From Limibacterium fermenti (GTDB lineage: Bacteria; Bacteroidota; Bacteroidia; Bacteroidales; Dysgonomonadaceae): DNA of 64,000 nucleotides. Where the stretch lies: positions 3,596,001 through 3,660,000 of the forward strand of contig NZ_CP159486.1 in NCBI RefSeq assembly GCF_041902845.1. The letters run 5' to 3'. The notes under the pieces were generated by a model, which saw only the letters and a list, made by a program, of their open reading frames with translations, was not told where the DNA came from and ran no database searches. The number at the start of each line of letters is the position of its first letter. Position 1 is the stretch's first letter. Below, in pieces: positions 34,108-44,284 of the stretch. The translations under genes and the position numbers were made by a program.

Positions 34108-34929
34108 TTATATCACAAAATCATTCGGCTCGACAAAATCTTTCACCGTACGGACTTTCACATCCATCGAGTTATATACCAGCGAATATGGAATGACGCT
34201 GCGGGTAAGCCATGCACCGCCGCCAATCGTGGAGTCGTGTCCTATCACCGTTTCGCCCCCCAAAATAGTGGCGTTGGAATAAATAACCACATTATCTTCC
34301 ACCGTAGGATGACGCTTTACATCCGACAGTTTCTTCTCGACATACAAAGCGCCCAACGTGACTCCCTGGTAGATCTTCACATTGTCGCCGATCCGGGAAG
34401 TTTCGCCAATGACGATGCCCGTACCGTGGTCCATAAACAAATTCTTGCCAATCTTCGCCGCCGGATGAATATCGATACCCACCTTCGCATGCGCATATTC
34501 CGAAAACAAGCGGGGAATAAGCGGTACGCCCAATCGATGCAGTTCATGCGCCATGCGGTGGACGCTCAAAGCAAAGAAACCGGGATAGGTAATGATGACT
34601 TCATCGAGGCTTTTGGCGGCCGGATCGTTTTTGAGATAGCAATGAGCATCATCAAACAATTGTTGTTTCACCGTATGAAAGCGCTCAAAGAAGCCGGCGA
34701 CAGCCTTATCGGCAAGCTCTTTATCGACCAGTTTGGCGATATTCTCATGCAAGACAGCCGCACACTGCTTGAGGCTCTTGCGGATATTCTCCAAATCGAC
34801 ATTCTCGCACACCGGGAACATTTGGGCAAAAAGCACTTCCACCGTATCTTCCAGCTTATGCTTGTCAATCGGAATATGGATAGGAACGGGTTGAAACGTA
34901 TCGATAGATTCAAACGCAGAATGTAACAT
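34108..34929 (-). CDS. cysE: Serine O-acetyltransferase
   Basis: 273 residues. It makes O-acetylserine from serine and acetyl-CoA, the committed step of cysteine synthesis. An N-terminal helical domain (1-150) is followed by a left-handed beta-helix of hexapeptide repeats (about 155-255), with the catalytic region GVDIHPAAKIGKNLFMDHGTG written here as GIDIHPAAKIGKNLFMDHGT and GVTLGALYV. The end, FVEPNDFVI, with C-terminal Ile, fits the tail that inserts in the CysK active site. The length is that of the Bacteroidetes/EpsC-type enzymes. Upstream, on the same strand, is a Cys-rich 16-codon ORF (35008-35058), a likely leader peptide. Confidence 0.95.
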   Translation of the reverse strand: MLHSAFESIDTFQPVPIHIPIDKHKLEDTVEVLFAQMFPVCENVDLENIRKSLKQCAAVLHENIAKLVDKELADKAVAGFFERFHTVKQQLFDDAHCYLKNDPAAKSLDEVIITYPGFFALSVHRMAHELHRLGVPLIPRLFSEYAHAKVGIDIHPAAKIGKNLFMDHGTGIVIGETSRIGDNVKIYQGVTLGALYVEKKLSDVKRHPTVEDNVVIYSNATILGGETVIGHDSTIGGGAWLTRSVIPYSLVYNSMDVKVRTVKDFVEPNDFVI

Positions 34930-34978
34930 TGAAAGAAATATTTAAAAGGATAATAAGAACCGTAAAATAAACCATAGG

Positions 34979-35010
34979 AGCGTTCTTCCTGACGCTTTTA
35001 GCAAACGTCA
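34979..35010 (-). promoter_or_regulatory. Possible alternative RNA pairings between the Cys leader and cysE
   Basis: Reading the minus strand: segment 1, TGACGTTTGCT (35010-35000), overlaps the leader's stop codon; segment 2, AGCGTCA (34996-34990); segment 3, ACGCT (34983-34979). Segment 2 can pair with 1 (TGACG/CGTCA) or with 3 (AGCGT/ACGCT), but not both. The stems are short and no U-tract follows, so the output (translation, Rho or RNA decay) is not clear. Confidence 0.4.
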
Positions 35011-35058
35011 ACAACAAAGACAGCCGCAACAATATAAACGATACGTATCCATTTTCAT
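35008..35058 (-). CDS. Cysteine-rich leader peptide upstream of cysE-cysK2
   Basis: 16 codons from ATG 35058 to TGA 35008-35010, reading MKMDTYRLYCCGCLCC. Five of the last seven residues are Cys (codons 10, 11, 13, 15, 16). The stop is 79 bases before the cysE ATG. Such clustering of a rare amino acid directly before a cysteine-synthesis gene is very unlikely by chance. It is unrelated in sequence to the leader at 24125 but has the same logic, which strengthens both. Whether it is translated is unproven. Confidence 0.7.
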   Translation of the reverse strand: MKMDTYRLYCCGCLCC

Positions 35059-35124
35059 TCTGTAATTCTGTAGAACCGCGAATGTATAAATAAAAACGTT
35101 AACATACGTCGCCAAACGCGATAT

Positions 35125-37119
35125 TTAACCTTCTTTAATAGCGCTGATCCGATGAATAAGTTCCTCGCCCAACGCCTTTTTATCTTCGATATGTTTCAGG
35201 GTCGCCACCACGAAAGGATTTTTATCGAATGCTCCGCGCACATACTCAAAATCCATTGCCTGATCCTGTATATTGCCGTCGGCGCCGAACCCGGCTTTAA
35301 AGGAGAGTGAAAACTCCTTTTTCGCATCATCATAAATCATTTCATCGAGCGATACGACCGCCGACTTCCACTTCTCGACCATTTCGATGATTTGCGAGGC
35401 CGTAATCGTTTCGCGATCTACGCCGTAAAACCGCTGAATCTTATCCCACGCCCACGTCCATTCCTGCGTATAATAATTTTCGTGTAGAGACCTGAATACC
35501 GTATTGATATCTTTCAATTTCGTTATCCGCCCCTCTTCGATGTCCTGCAACAGGTTTTCGACTTCGGTTTTGGGAGCGATGAGGCCTGAGAGGTCAACCC
35601 ATTCGCCCAATCCCACCGGCGTATCGGGCTTCAACTGCTCGCGTATCTGCGCGTTGGAAGTAAAACGAGTATTCTCCAACCGCTTGATTAACGAATTTCC
35701 CAAAAACTTATGAATGACGATTTCATATAACCTCAACCCTCTTTTCAACGCCGAATTGCGGATAATACAACTCTGATAAGTGTATATTTCGGACATCTCG
35801 CCCGCCGTCTTTTGCAGGTTCTTTAAAATTTCGACCCCGGCAAAGACTTTTTGGATGGTATACGGGCTCAACAAATTGAAATTGATGAAATCGAGCCGGT
35901 TCGGATCCTTTCGTTTATCACGTTCGGGCCATTTCTTCGCATCCCGAATCGTGCCGACGCTACGCAAGTTGACTCCCGGGGCCAGATAGGTCGTATTATC
36001 TTTTTCTATCAAATAAGAAAACGGCAGGTTCGACGTGTCGGCATGCTGGTAATGGCGTCCGAGAATGAGCGAAAAAGGCCCGACTTTAGCCGGCCATAAG
36101 ACATACGAGTTACTGGTCGTTTTAGCGCCTCGCTCGACGATGCCCTGATGAATAGGCCCCAGCTTATACATATGATTGCTTTGGTTCGACCCCGATCCGG
36201 CATTCATAAAAGAGAACATGCCGGCAATCAGCAGCGTCGATTTATGATGCGTCACCGTATAAGGCCCGGCAAAAAGAGCACACGCCTCTCCGTTTTCGCC
36301 CTGGCAATTACTGAAGAACAACGAGTCCGATGCCGTGTAATGATGATCGAGCTCGCAAGCCTGGCCTACAAAACAACGATGGATGTTGCTTCCTCCTTCG
36401 ACGCGGGAGCCCGATGAGATAATGAAATCCTGAGCGATGACGGAACGCCCGATATACACGGGTGCGGCCTCGTTACTGTTGATGCTGCCGTTTTTCAGCT
36501 TCATGGCGCCGGTGATTTTGCAGTAAGGCCCTATCCTTACATTTTTAATGTATCCCACATTGACAATCATGCAATGATCGCCCACCGTCCCCCGGTCGGA
36601 AGCATGCTTCTCGCAATAAAAATCGATGATCGACTTCATCCGGGCGATCAATTGCGGACGATGACGGTATAGCGAATAAATGTAAGCGAAATGAGCCGAA
36701 AGCTTATCGGTAATATGCACCTCGCGCCCGCCGGTTTCGTTCAACACATTCACCGCCGTACCATTGCCGAAAGTCGTTTTCCCGTCGACCAGCAACACAT
36801 CGATATTCTGTATGAAGCAATCGTTTCCGATATCGTAGTTCGCCAGATAATTCTGGACATTTTCGATAACGACATTATCCCCTATACGGCAATGATGAAT
36901 CACGGCACAATGAATGCCGCTATGCTTTCGCAAGCCGCCGGCCAAATGAAACTCCTTTTCAAACACGCCCAAGCGGATATCCCCCGAAAAGTGCGACTTG
37001 GAGACATACGAAGGATCGAAACGATCCTTCACGAATACCCGTACCCAATTATCGCAGGAGCAACCGTTTTGTTCCAGCCTTTGTATTTCGGCCGGCGTTA
37101 AATTCCGATACTCATCCAT
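35125..37119 (-). CDS. DUF4954 family protein (hexapeptide-repeat beta-helix)
   Basis: 664 residues, no signal peptide. The N-terminal and middle parts (about 60-330) contain many hexapeptide-type turns (HHCRIGDNVVIENVQN, GTVGDHCMIVNVGYIKNVRIGPYCKI, APVYIGRSVIAQDFII) and predict a left-handed beta-helix as in sugar nucleotidyltransferase or acyltransferase tails. The C-terminal third is mostly helical. DUF4954 proteins are common in Bacteroidetes and lack a known function; a sugar-phosphate or nucleotide-sugar role is likely from the fold. It is monocistronic, divergent from glnN. Confidence 0.88.
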   Translation of the reverse strand: MDEYRNLTPAEIQRLEQNGCSCDNWVRVFVKDRFDPSYVSKSHFSGDIRLGVFEKEFHLAGGLRKHSGIHCAVIHHCRIGDNVVIENVQNYLANYDIGNDCFIQNIDVLLVDGKTTFGNGTAVNVLNETGGREVHITDKLSAHFAYIYSLYRHRPQLIARMKSIIDFYCEKHASDRGTVGDHCMIVNVGYIKNVRIGPYCKITGAMKLKNGSINSNEAAPVYIGRSVIAQDFIISSGSRVEGGSNIHRCFVGQACELDHHYTASDSLFFSNCQGENGEACALFAGPYTVTHHKSTLLIAGMFSFMNAGSGSNQSNHMYKLGPIHQGIVERGAKTTSNSYVLWPAKVGPFSLILGRHYQHADTSNLPFSYLIEKDNTTYLAPGVNLRSVGTIRDAKKWPERDKRKDPNRLDFINFNLLSPYTIQKVFAGVEILKNLQKTAGEMSEIYTYQSCIIRNSALKRGLRLYEIVIHKFLGNSLIKRLENTRFTSNAQIREQLKPDTPVGLGEWVDLSGLIAPKTEVENLLQDIEEGRITKLKDINTVFRSLHENYYTQEWTWAWDKIQRFYGVDRETITASQIIEMVEKWKSAVVSLDEMIYDDAKKEFSLSFKAGFGADGNIQDQAMDFEYVRGAFDKNPFVVATLKHIEDKKALGEELIHRISAIKEG

Positions 37120-37454
37120 AAATCCATCTTTACAATCAAAATAACTACCTCTTGTTGAAAACTTCCTGAGAGCGAGAGTCCGGATATTGGTTCAACCACA
37201 AGAAGAAACATCGAGAATACAAATGTAAAAAAAATACGAATCAAACCATCTCTTCCATGCTCTTTTTTCCTCTCGCCGAAGGAGTCGCTCCAGGCAACAT
37301 CCTCGGTAAATTCAGAGAACTATCGAAAAAAAATCAGAAAAACACGCATTATTATTATCATTATGCATATATTTGCATCGCAAAAACATCTTTTTGTATC
37401 ATCATATAGGATAAACATGTCGTTTTGAAGTTTTATAAGAAATAAATTAGAATT
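37120..37454. other. Divergent intergenic region DUF4954 - glnN
   Basis: 335 bases without a gene, AT-rich near the centre. It contains the glnN -7 box at 37368-37375 and about 80 bases of leader. Nothing else stands out. Confidence 0.55.
37368..37375 (+). promoter_or_regulatory. -7 element upstream of the first glnN
   Basis: TATATTTG fits TAnnTTTG 80 bases before the ATG at 37455. There is no clear -33 TTTG, so activation is possible. Confidence 0.55.
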
Positions 37455-39650
37455 ATGTCATCATTAAGATTTAAAGCAGTAGAAGAAGCAGCCAAGCGTC
37501 TCCCTTTGGAGGTCAACGATCCAAAAGAATTACCGTCAGAATATTACGGTAACTATGTATTCAACAGAAAGCAAATGGCGAAGTACCTTTCGAAAGAGAC
37601 CATGGGAGTCGTATTGGAAGCCATCGATAAGGGCGCGACTCTTCAACCGGGAATAGCCGATCATGTCGCCGCCGGAATGAAAATGTGGGCTATCGAGATG
37701 GGCGCAACCCATTATACCCACTGGTTCCAACCCCTGACCGAAGGAACGGCAGAGAAACACGATTCGTTCATCGATTACGAAGCCGGCGTCGACGGGGGCA
37801 TTATCGAACGCTTCTCGGGTAAGCTGCTGGCCCAACAGGAGCCCGATGCCTCGAGCTTTCCGAGCGGAGGCATCCGCAACACCTTCGAAGCGCGCGGATA
37901 TACGGCATGGGATCCGTCGTCTCCTGCTTTCATTGTGGATGACACGCTTTGCATCCCTACGGTTTTTATTTCCTACACCGGCGAAGCGCTCGACTATAAA
38001 ACGCCTCTATTAAAGACTCTTTCGGCGGTCGATAAAGCGGCGGTCGATGTGTGTAAGCTGTTCGATCCGGCGGTAAAAAAAGTATTTTCGTTTCTCGGGT
38101 GGGAGCAAGAGTACTTCCTCGTGGACCAGGCGCTCTATGCCGCCCGTCCCGACCTGAGTCTGACCGACCGCACCCTGATGGGGCACGAAAGCGCCAAAAA
38201 CCAACAGTTGGAAGATCATTATTTCGGGTCTATTCCTCCACGCGTAGCAGCTTTTATGCGCGAAGTGGAATTCGAATCGTATAAATACGGAATCCCTTTA
38301 AAGACCCGGCACAATGAAGTGGCCCCCAACCAATTCGAGTTAGCGCCTATTTTCGGCGAGACGAATCTGGCCGTCGACCAGAACCTGCTCGTCATCTCGT
38401 TGATGAAGAAAATTGCCGCCAAGCATCACTTTAAACTCCTCCTGCATGAGAAACCTTTCGCAGGGGTAAACGGATCGGGCAAGCACAATAACTGGTCATT
38501 GGGGACGGATACCGGCATCGGACTGTTTACTCCCGGTAAGACAGCCAACGAAAACTTACTGTTTGTGACTTTTTTAGTGAATACGCTCATGGCCGTATAT
38601 AAACATAACGCCTTATTGAAAGCGTCCATTTCTTCGGCCCCGAATGCGCACCGGTTAGGAGCAAACGAAGCGCCTCCGGCCATCATTTCGGTGTTTTTAG
38701 GATCGCAGCTCTCTTCCGTGCTCGATAAGATAGAAGAAAGTTCGGACGATGATGAAATCACGGTCGACGAATTAAAGAAGATGAAACTGGGTGTGGCTCA
38801 TATACCCGAAGTGTTGATCGATAACACCGACCGGAACCGTACTTCGCCGTTTGCTTTCACCGGTAACCGTTTTGAATTCCGGGCGGTCGGTTCTTCGGCG
38901 AACTGCTCTTCCCCTATGACGGCGCTCAACGCCGCAGTGGCTTCCCAATTGATCGATTTTAAGCAAGAGATCGATGTGAAAATAAGAAAGGGTATGAAAA
39001 AAGAACAAGCCATCTACGATACGCTGCGTTTGTACATCAAAGAAAGCAAGCCTATCCGCTTTGAAGGAAACAGTTACAGCGACGAATGGAAAGAAGAAGC
39101 CAAAAAACGCGGATTGGATTGCGAGACGAGCGTTCCGGTTATCTTCGACGCTTATACCTCCAAACAATCGGTCGATATGTTCGAACGCCTCGGAGTGCTG
39201 AATGAAAAAGAACTGCATGCACGCAACGAAGTCAAATGGGAAACCTACACCAAGAAGATACAGATTGAAGCGCGCGTATTGGGCGATCTCTCCATCAATC
39301 ACATCATACCGGTGGCTACCCAATATCAATCGATGCTGCTCGATAACATTTATAAAATGCGGGCCGTTTTCGACAAGGACAAAGCCGACAAGCTTTCACA
39401 GGACGATGTGTCGCTCATCGAGCAAATCGCCACGCATATTTCGGCTATCAAAACCAATGTCGATGCAATGGTCGATGCCCGCAAAGTAGCGAATAAAATA
39501 GAAAACGCACGGGAAAAAGCCGTTCAATATCACGACACGGTGGCACCCTTCTTCGATATCATCCGCTATCACGTGGATAAGCTCGAACTGATTGTCGACA
39601 ACCAGATGTGGCCTCTTCCCAAATACCGGGAGTTACTTTTCATCAATTGA
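37455..39650 (+). CDS. glnN: Glutamine synthetase type III, first copy
   Basis: 731 residues, the length of the large GSIII dodecamers of Bacteroidetes (about 725-730). It makes glutamine from glutamate, ammonia and ATP. GSIII landmarks are present: THYTHWFQPLT, EPDASSFPSGGIRNTFEARGYTAWDP near the N-terminus, LMGHESAKNQQLEDHYFG, TRHNEVAPNQFELAPI (the metal/ammonia site), GSGKHNNWSLGT (ATP/glutamate site) and NRTSPFAFTGNRFEFRAVGSSANC. It heads a plus-strand nitrogen-assimilation run with gltB, gltD and asnB. A second copy of identical length lies at 55393-57588. Confidence 0.96.
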   Translation: MSSLRFKAVEEAAKRLPLEVNDPKELPSEYYGNYVFNRKQMAKYLSKETMGVVLEAIDKGATLQPGIADHVAAGMKMWAIEMGATHYTHWFQPLTEGTAEKHDSFIDYEAGVDGGIIERFSGKLLAQQEPDASSFPSGGIRNTFEARGYTAWDPSSPAFIVDDTLCIPTVFISYTGEALDYKTPLLKTLSAVDKAAVDVCKLFDPAVKKVFSFLGWEQEYFLVDQALYAARPDLSLTDRTLMGHESAKNQQLEDHYFGSIPPRVAAFMREVEFESYKYGIPLKTRHNEVAPNQFELAPIFGETNLAVDQNLLVISLMKKIAAKHHFKLLLHEKPFAGVNGSGKHNNWSLGTDTGIGLFTPGKTANENLLFVTFLVNTLMAVYKHNALLKASISSAPNAHRLGANEAPPAIISVFLGSQLSSVLDKIEESSDDDEITVDELKKMKLGVAHIPEVLIDNTDRNRTSPFAFTGNRFEFRAVGSSANCSSPMTALNAAVASQLIDFKQEIDVKIRKGMKKEQAIYDTLRLYIKESKPIRFEGNSYSDEWKEEAKKRGLDCETSVPVIFDAYTSKQSVDMFERLGVLNEKELHARNEVKWETYTKKIQIEARVLGDLSINHIIPVATQYQSMLLDNIYKMRAVFDKDKADKLSQDDVSLIEQIATHISAIKTNVDAMVDARKVANKIENAREKAVQYHDTVAPFFDIIRYHVDKLELIVDNQMWPLPKYRELLFIN

Positions 39651-39749
39651 TACTTGACGAAAGGCAAGACGTACTACCCAAGGTGGCGATCCAAACGATT
39701 TCCCGGTAGGAAAAGCGACACCATCGGTAACTGAAAAAAGGAACTAAAA

Positions 39750-42700
39750 ATGAACAACAAAAGGACGATTCAATCCATTCACGAATACGAGAAAAAATCG
39801 TTGTATTCTTTCGACAACGAGCACGACGCTTGCGGTGTGGGGCTTGTGACGACGCTCACCGGCGTAAAGTCGCACCGCATCGTGGAAGAAGGATTACAAG
39901 TACTGGAAAATATGGTACACCGGGGCGCCGAAAGCGCCGACAATATTACCGGTGACGGAGCAGGCATCATGGTGCAGATTCCCCACGAGTTTATTCTTCT
40001 CCACGGCATTGCCGTTCCGGCAGAAGGGCGATACGGCACGGGTCTGGTGTTTTTGCCGAAAGACGATAAGCGGAAATCGTTCTGCTTAGACGTTATCCGT
40101 AAAAAAATAAAAGACGAAGGACTCACCCTGATCCATGTACGCGATGTTCCGGTGAACAGCGAATGCCTCGGAGAAATCGCCCTGTCGAACGAACCGGATA
40201 TCAAACAACTGTTTGTCGCCGGATTCGTATCGCCCGAAGAGTTGGAGCGGAAACTCTATATCGTGCGGAAGAAAATAGAGAAAGCCATCGCCCTATCGGA
40301 TGTGGCGGCGGAGCGATCGTTTTATATCGTCAGCCTTTCCACCAAACGGATGATTTATAAAGGCATGCTTTCGTCGATGCAGTTGCGGCAATACTTTCCC
40401 GACCTGTCCGATGCAAATTTCACCAGCCGCATCGCGCTCGTTCATTCGCGTTTCAGCACCAACACGCTCCCCACGTGGGATCTCGCACAGCCCTTCCGGA
40501 TGCTGGCACACAACGGAGAGATCAACACCATTCGCGGGAACAGGCAATGGATGGAAAGCCGCGAGAGCGTGTTGAAATCGGAGCTATTGGGAGACTTGCA
40601 GGAATTATATCCGATCGTGCAGCCACGAATGAGCGACAGCGCCTCCATCGACAATGTGCTCGAATTCCTAGCCGTATCGGGTAAGACGCTTCCCCATGCC
40701 ATGGCCATGCTGGTACCGGAAAGCTTCAACGATAAAAATCCGATTTCGGACGAGTTGAAAGCATTCTACGAATACCACAGCATGCTAATGGAACCGTGGG
40801 ACGGCCCCGCCACGCTCCTTTTCAGCGACGGACGTTATGCAGGAGGCATGCTCGACCGCAACGGCCTCCGCCCCGCACGATATACCGTAACCCGCGACGG
40901 AACGCTTATCATCGCTTCCGAAACAGGGACGTTGAATATCGATGCCGCGAACATCCAGGCACGCGGCCGGTTGAAACCCGGCAAAATGCTCCTGGTCGAC
41001 ACCCTTAACGGCACCATCTTTACGGACGAGGAGCTCAAGGGAGAACTGGCTTCGGCGTATCCTTACCGCGAATGGCTGAACAAAAACTGTGTCCACCTCG
41101 ATAATCTGTCTTCAGGACGAAGCGCCGGCAATGACATCGCCGATTACGAAAAATGGTTGACGGCGTTCGGTTATACGGTAGAAGATATTGAAAAATTACT
41201 GCTTCCCATGGCGGCGGAAGGGAAAGAGCCCATTTCGTCGATGGGGAATGATGTGACATTAGCGGCCTTCTCGGAGAAACCTCAACGGCTCTTCGCCTAT
41301 TTCCGGCAACAGTTCGCGCAAGTCACCAACCCGCCCATCGATCCTATCCGAGAAGAACTGGTGATGTCGCTTACCGGTTATATCGGGGCGATTCATCAAA
41401 ACCTGCTGGACACGATTCCGGCCTTGTCGAAGATCGTCAAAATCAAAAGCCCGGTATTGAGCAATACCCAGTTCGACATCCTTTCCAATCTCCGTTATAA
41501 AGGATTCTCGACAGCGGTGGTGCCCATCCTTTTCGATCCCGAAAGCGGAAGCGAGGGACTGGCCAAAGCCATACGGGAAGTGTGCCTCGCCGTTGAAAAT
41601 GCGGTGGACGACGGCAAAAACTATATCGTATTGAGCGACCGGGGGATGGATGCCCGCCATGCCCCCATCCCATCGTTACTGGCGACTTCCGCCGTTCACC
41701 AACATTTAGTCGAGAAACGTAAGCGGATGCAAATCGATATCGTGGTCGAAAGCGCCGAGCCCCGCGAAGTCATGCACTTCGCCCTGCTATTGGGATTCGG
41801 GGCCAACGCGATCAATCCTTACCTCGCTTTTGCGATACTCAACCGTAAAGTGCAGGCGGGAGAAATACAACTCGACATCGAAACGGCGAAGAAGAATTAC
41901 ATCAAGGCGATCAATAAGGGGCTGCTCAAAGTATTATCGAAGATGGGCAACTCCACGTTGAGGAGTTATCGCGGAGCGCATATCTTTGAAGCGCTCGGCA
42001 TCTCTTCGAGCGTGCTGAATGCGTATTTCAAGGATATCTCTTCGAAAATAGAAGGCATCGATATGGACGATATCGCCCGGGAAGTGCTAACGCCTTTCCG
42101 GGAAGCGTTCGATACGGAGCGCAATGAAGCGTTACACTTGAAAAATCCGGGACTGTACGCCTTCCGGGTGGAAGGAGAATACCACGCCTGGAACCCCGAA
42201 ACCATTGCACGGCTGCAAATAGCGACCCGCACGGGGAACTATGACGAATTTAAACGGTATGTCGATTTGGTGGACAATAAACCCGCGCCGGCTTTCATCC
42301 GTGATTTGCTCGATTACAAGACCCATCCGATCGATGTGGCGGAGGTAGAACCCGTAGAAAACATCATGAAGCGGTTTTGTACGGGCGCCATGTCGTACGG
42401 ATCGATCAGCCTCGAGGCGCATCAGGCCATGGCGATGGCCATGAACCTCATCGGCGGAAGAAGCAATACGGGCGAAGGAGGCGAGGATCCCGAACGGTAT
42501 AAAAAACGCGCCGACGGATTATCGACCCGCAGCGCCATCAAACAAATCGCTTCGGGACGCTTCGGTGTGACCACCGAATATCTGGTGAACGCCGACGAGA
42601 TACAGATAAAAATAGCCCAAGGCGCCAAGCCGGGCGAAGGGGGACAGTTACCCGGCTACAAGGTGGACAAGGTGATTGCGCGCACACGGCATTCCATTGC

Positions 42701-44282
42701 CGGCATCTCGCTTATTTCACCGCCGCCTCATCACGACATTTATTCCATTGAAGATTTGGCACAATTGATCTTCGACTTGAAGAACGTCAATCCGGAAGCG
42801 ACGGTCAGCGTCAAGTTGGTATCGGAAAGCGGCGTGGGAACGATTGCCGCGGGAGTGGCCAAGGCGAAAGCCGACCTGATTGTGATCAGCGGAGCCGAAG
42901 GAGGTACCGGGGCAAGCCCTTCCAGTTCGATTAAGCACGCCGGACTGCCGCTGGAAATAGGATTGGCGGAAACGCAGCAAACACTGGTGATGAACAATCT
43001 GCGCGGCGTGGTCAAGTTGCAAACCGACGGACAGTTAAAAACCGGAAGGGATATCCTCATCGCCGCCATGCTGGGAGCCGAAGAATTCGGTTTTGCCACC
43101 AGCGCCCTCATCGTACTGGGATGTGTGATGATGCGCAAGTGTCATTTGAATACCTGCCCGGTAGGAGTGGCGACACAGGACGAAACGTTGCGCAAACGCT
43201 TTACGGGACAACATGAATATCTGGTGACCTACTTCCGTTTCCTGGCCGAAAACGTCCGGGAGAATCTGGCCCGGTTAGGATTCAAAACGTTGGACGAAGC
43301 CATCGGCAGATCGGACCTCCTTGTCCGAAAGCACTTCCCGGAGCATCCGAAAACGGAAAAGATCGACTTGTCGAAAATCATCTATTATCCCGAAGAAGCG
43401 GCTCGTTATGCTATCCGGAAAGTGACGGCCCAAAGGCATAAGACAGAAGATGTACTCGATCAGAAGCTTATCCTCGAAGCCCAACCGGCACTTGACTTCT
43501 CGTTGCCGGCCGGGATGAAATCGAAGGTCAAAAACACCGACCGGGCTGTCGGCGCCATGCTGTCGGGACAGATAGCCAAACGATACGGGCACAAGGGACT
43601 GCCCAACGACACCGTATCGGCCTTCTTCGAAGGCACCGCCGGACAAAGCTTCGGCGCGTTTCTGGCCAAAGGCGTTTCGTTTTACCTGTCGGGCGACACG
43701 AACGATTATCTGGGCAAAGGCCTTTCGGGCGGGCGCATTATTGTCACGCCCCCGAAAGGGAGCCGTTTCCAACCCGAAGAGAACATCATTTGCGGAAACA
43801 CCTCGCTCTATGGCGCTACCTCGGGCGAAGTGTTTATCAACGGCATCGCCGGCGAACGCTTCGGCGTGCGCAACTCCGGCGCCACGGCGGTGGTGGAAGG
43901 CACGGGCGACCATTGCTGCGAATATATGACCGGAGGACGCGTGGTAGTCCTCGGCCCTACCGGCCGGAATTTCGCCGCGGGGATGAGCGGCGGCATCGCG
44001 TATGTATGGGATGAAAAAGGCGACTTCGACTATTATTGCAATATGGAGATGGTCGAGCTTTCGCTCATCGAAGACGCTGCGGACAACAGGGAACTGAAAA
44101 GCCTTGTATCGCGCCACTTCCAATACACGAACAGCCCGCTGGCAAAACGGATACTGGACGACTGGAGCCACTCCGTCGAACAGTTTATCAAAGTCATTCC
44201 CATCGAGTATAAGAAAATACTGCATGAGGAGAAGATGGCTCAACTGAACCAAAAACTGGAAACCGTAGAAAGGGATTATTGA
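39750..44282 (+). CDS. gltB: Glutamate synthase, large subunit
   Basis: 1510 residues. It transfers the glutamine amide to 2-oxoglutarate to give two glutamates (GOGAT). The N-terminal class II amidotransferase begins after a short propeptide at the nucleophile Cys in HDACGVGLVT. The central and FMN-binding synthase domain follows (about 790-1200; the 3Fe-4S cluster motif is CVMMRKCHLNTCPVGVATQ). The C-terminal GXGXG beta-helix lies at about 1240-1450 (GGRIIVTPPKGSRF, MTGGRVVVLGPTGRNF). It ends 2 bases before gltD. The gap from glnN is 99 bases, so joint transcription is likely. It is complete. Confidence 0.97.
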   Translation: MNNKRTIQSIHEYEKKSLYSFDNEHDACGVGLVTTLTGVKSHRIVEEGLQVLENMVHRGAESADNITGDGAGIMVQIPHEFILLHGIAVPAEGRYGTGLVFLPKDDKRKSFCLDVIRKKIKDEGLTLIHVRDVPVNSECLGEIALSNEPDIKQLFVAGFVSPEELERKLYIVRKKIEKAIALSDVAAERSFYIVSLSTKRMIYKGMLSSMQLRQYFPDLSDANFTSRIALVHSRFSTNTLPTWDLAQPFRMLAHNGEINTIRGNRQWMESRESVLKSELLGDLQELYPIVQPRMSDSASIDNVLEFLAVSGKTLPHAMAMLVPESFNDKNPISDELKAFYEYHSMLMEPWDGPATLLFSDGRYAGGMLDRNGLRPARYTVTRDGTLIIASETGTLNIDAANIQARGRLKPGKMLLVDTLNGTIFTDEELKGELASAYPYREWLNKNCVHLDNLSSGRSAGNDIADYEKWLTAFGYTVEDIEKLLLPMAAEGKEPISSMGNDVTLAAFSEKPQRLFAYFRQQFAQVTNPPIDPIREELVMSLTGYIGAIHQNLLDTIPALSKIVKIKSPVLSNTQFDILSNLRYKGFSTAVVPILFDPESGSEGLAKAIREVCLAVENAVDDGKNYIVLSDRGMDARHAPIPSLLATSAVHQHLVEKRKRMQIDIVVESAEPREVMHFALLLGFGANAINPYLAFAILNRKVQAGEIQLDIETAKKNYIKAINKGLLKVLSKMGNSTLRSYRGAHIFEALGISSSVLNAYFKDISSKIEGIDMDDIAREVLTPFREAFDTERNEALHLKNPGLYAFRVEGEYHAWNPETIARLQIATRTGNYDEFKRYVDLVDNKPAPAFIRDLLDYKTHPIDVAEVEPVENIMKRFCTGAMSYGSISLEAHQAMAMAMNLIGGRSNTGEGGEDPERYKKRADGLSTRSAIKQIASGRFGVTTEYLVNADEIQIKIAQGAKPGEGGQLPGYKVDKVIARTRHSIAGISLISPPPHHDIYSIEDLAQLIFDLKNVNPEATVSVKLVSESGVGTIAAGVAKAKADLIVISGAEGGTGASPSSSIKHAGLPLEIGLAETQQTLVMNNLRGVVKLQTDGQLKTGRDILIAAMLGAEEFGFATSALIVLGCVMMRKCHLNTCPVGVATQDETLRKRFTGQHEYLVTYFRFLAENVRENLARLGFKTLDEAIGRSDLLVRKHFPEHPKTEKIDLSKIIYYPEEAARYAIRKVTAQRHKTEDVLDQKLILEAQPALDFSLPAGMKSKVKNTDRAVGAMLSGQIAKRYGHKGLPNDTVSAFFEGTAGQSFGAFLAKGVSFYLSGDTNDYLGKGLSGGRIIVTPPKGSRFQPEENIICGNTSLYGATSGEVFINGIAGERFGVRNSGATAVVEGTGDHCCEYMTGGRVVVLGPTGRNFAAGMSGGIAYVWDEKGDFDYYCNMEMVELSLIEDAADNRELKSLVSRHFQYTNSPLAKRILDDWSHSVEQFIKVIPIEYKKILHEEKMAQLNQKLETVERDY

Positions 44283-44284
44283 TT

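Noticed and set aside
43275..44252. Minus-strand open frame of about 325 codons opposite gltB
   Set aside because: It covers the conserved GXGXG beta-helix of GltB and has no recognisable content of its own.
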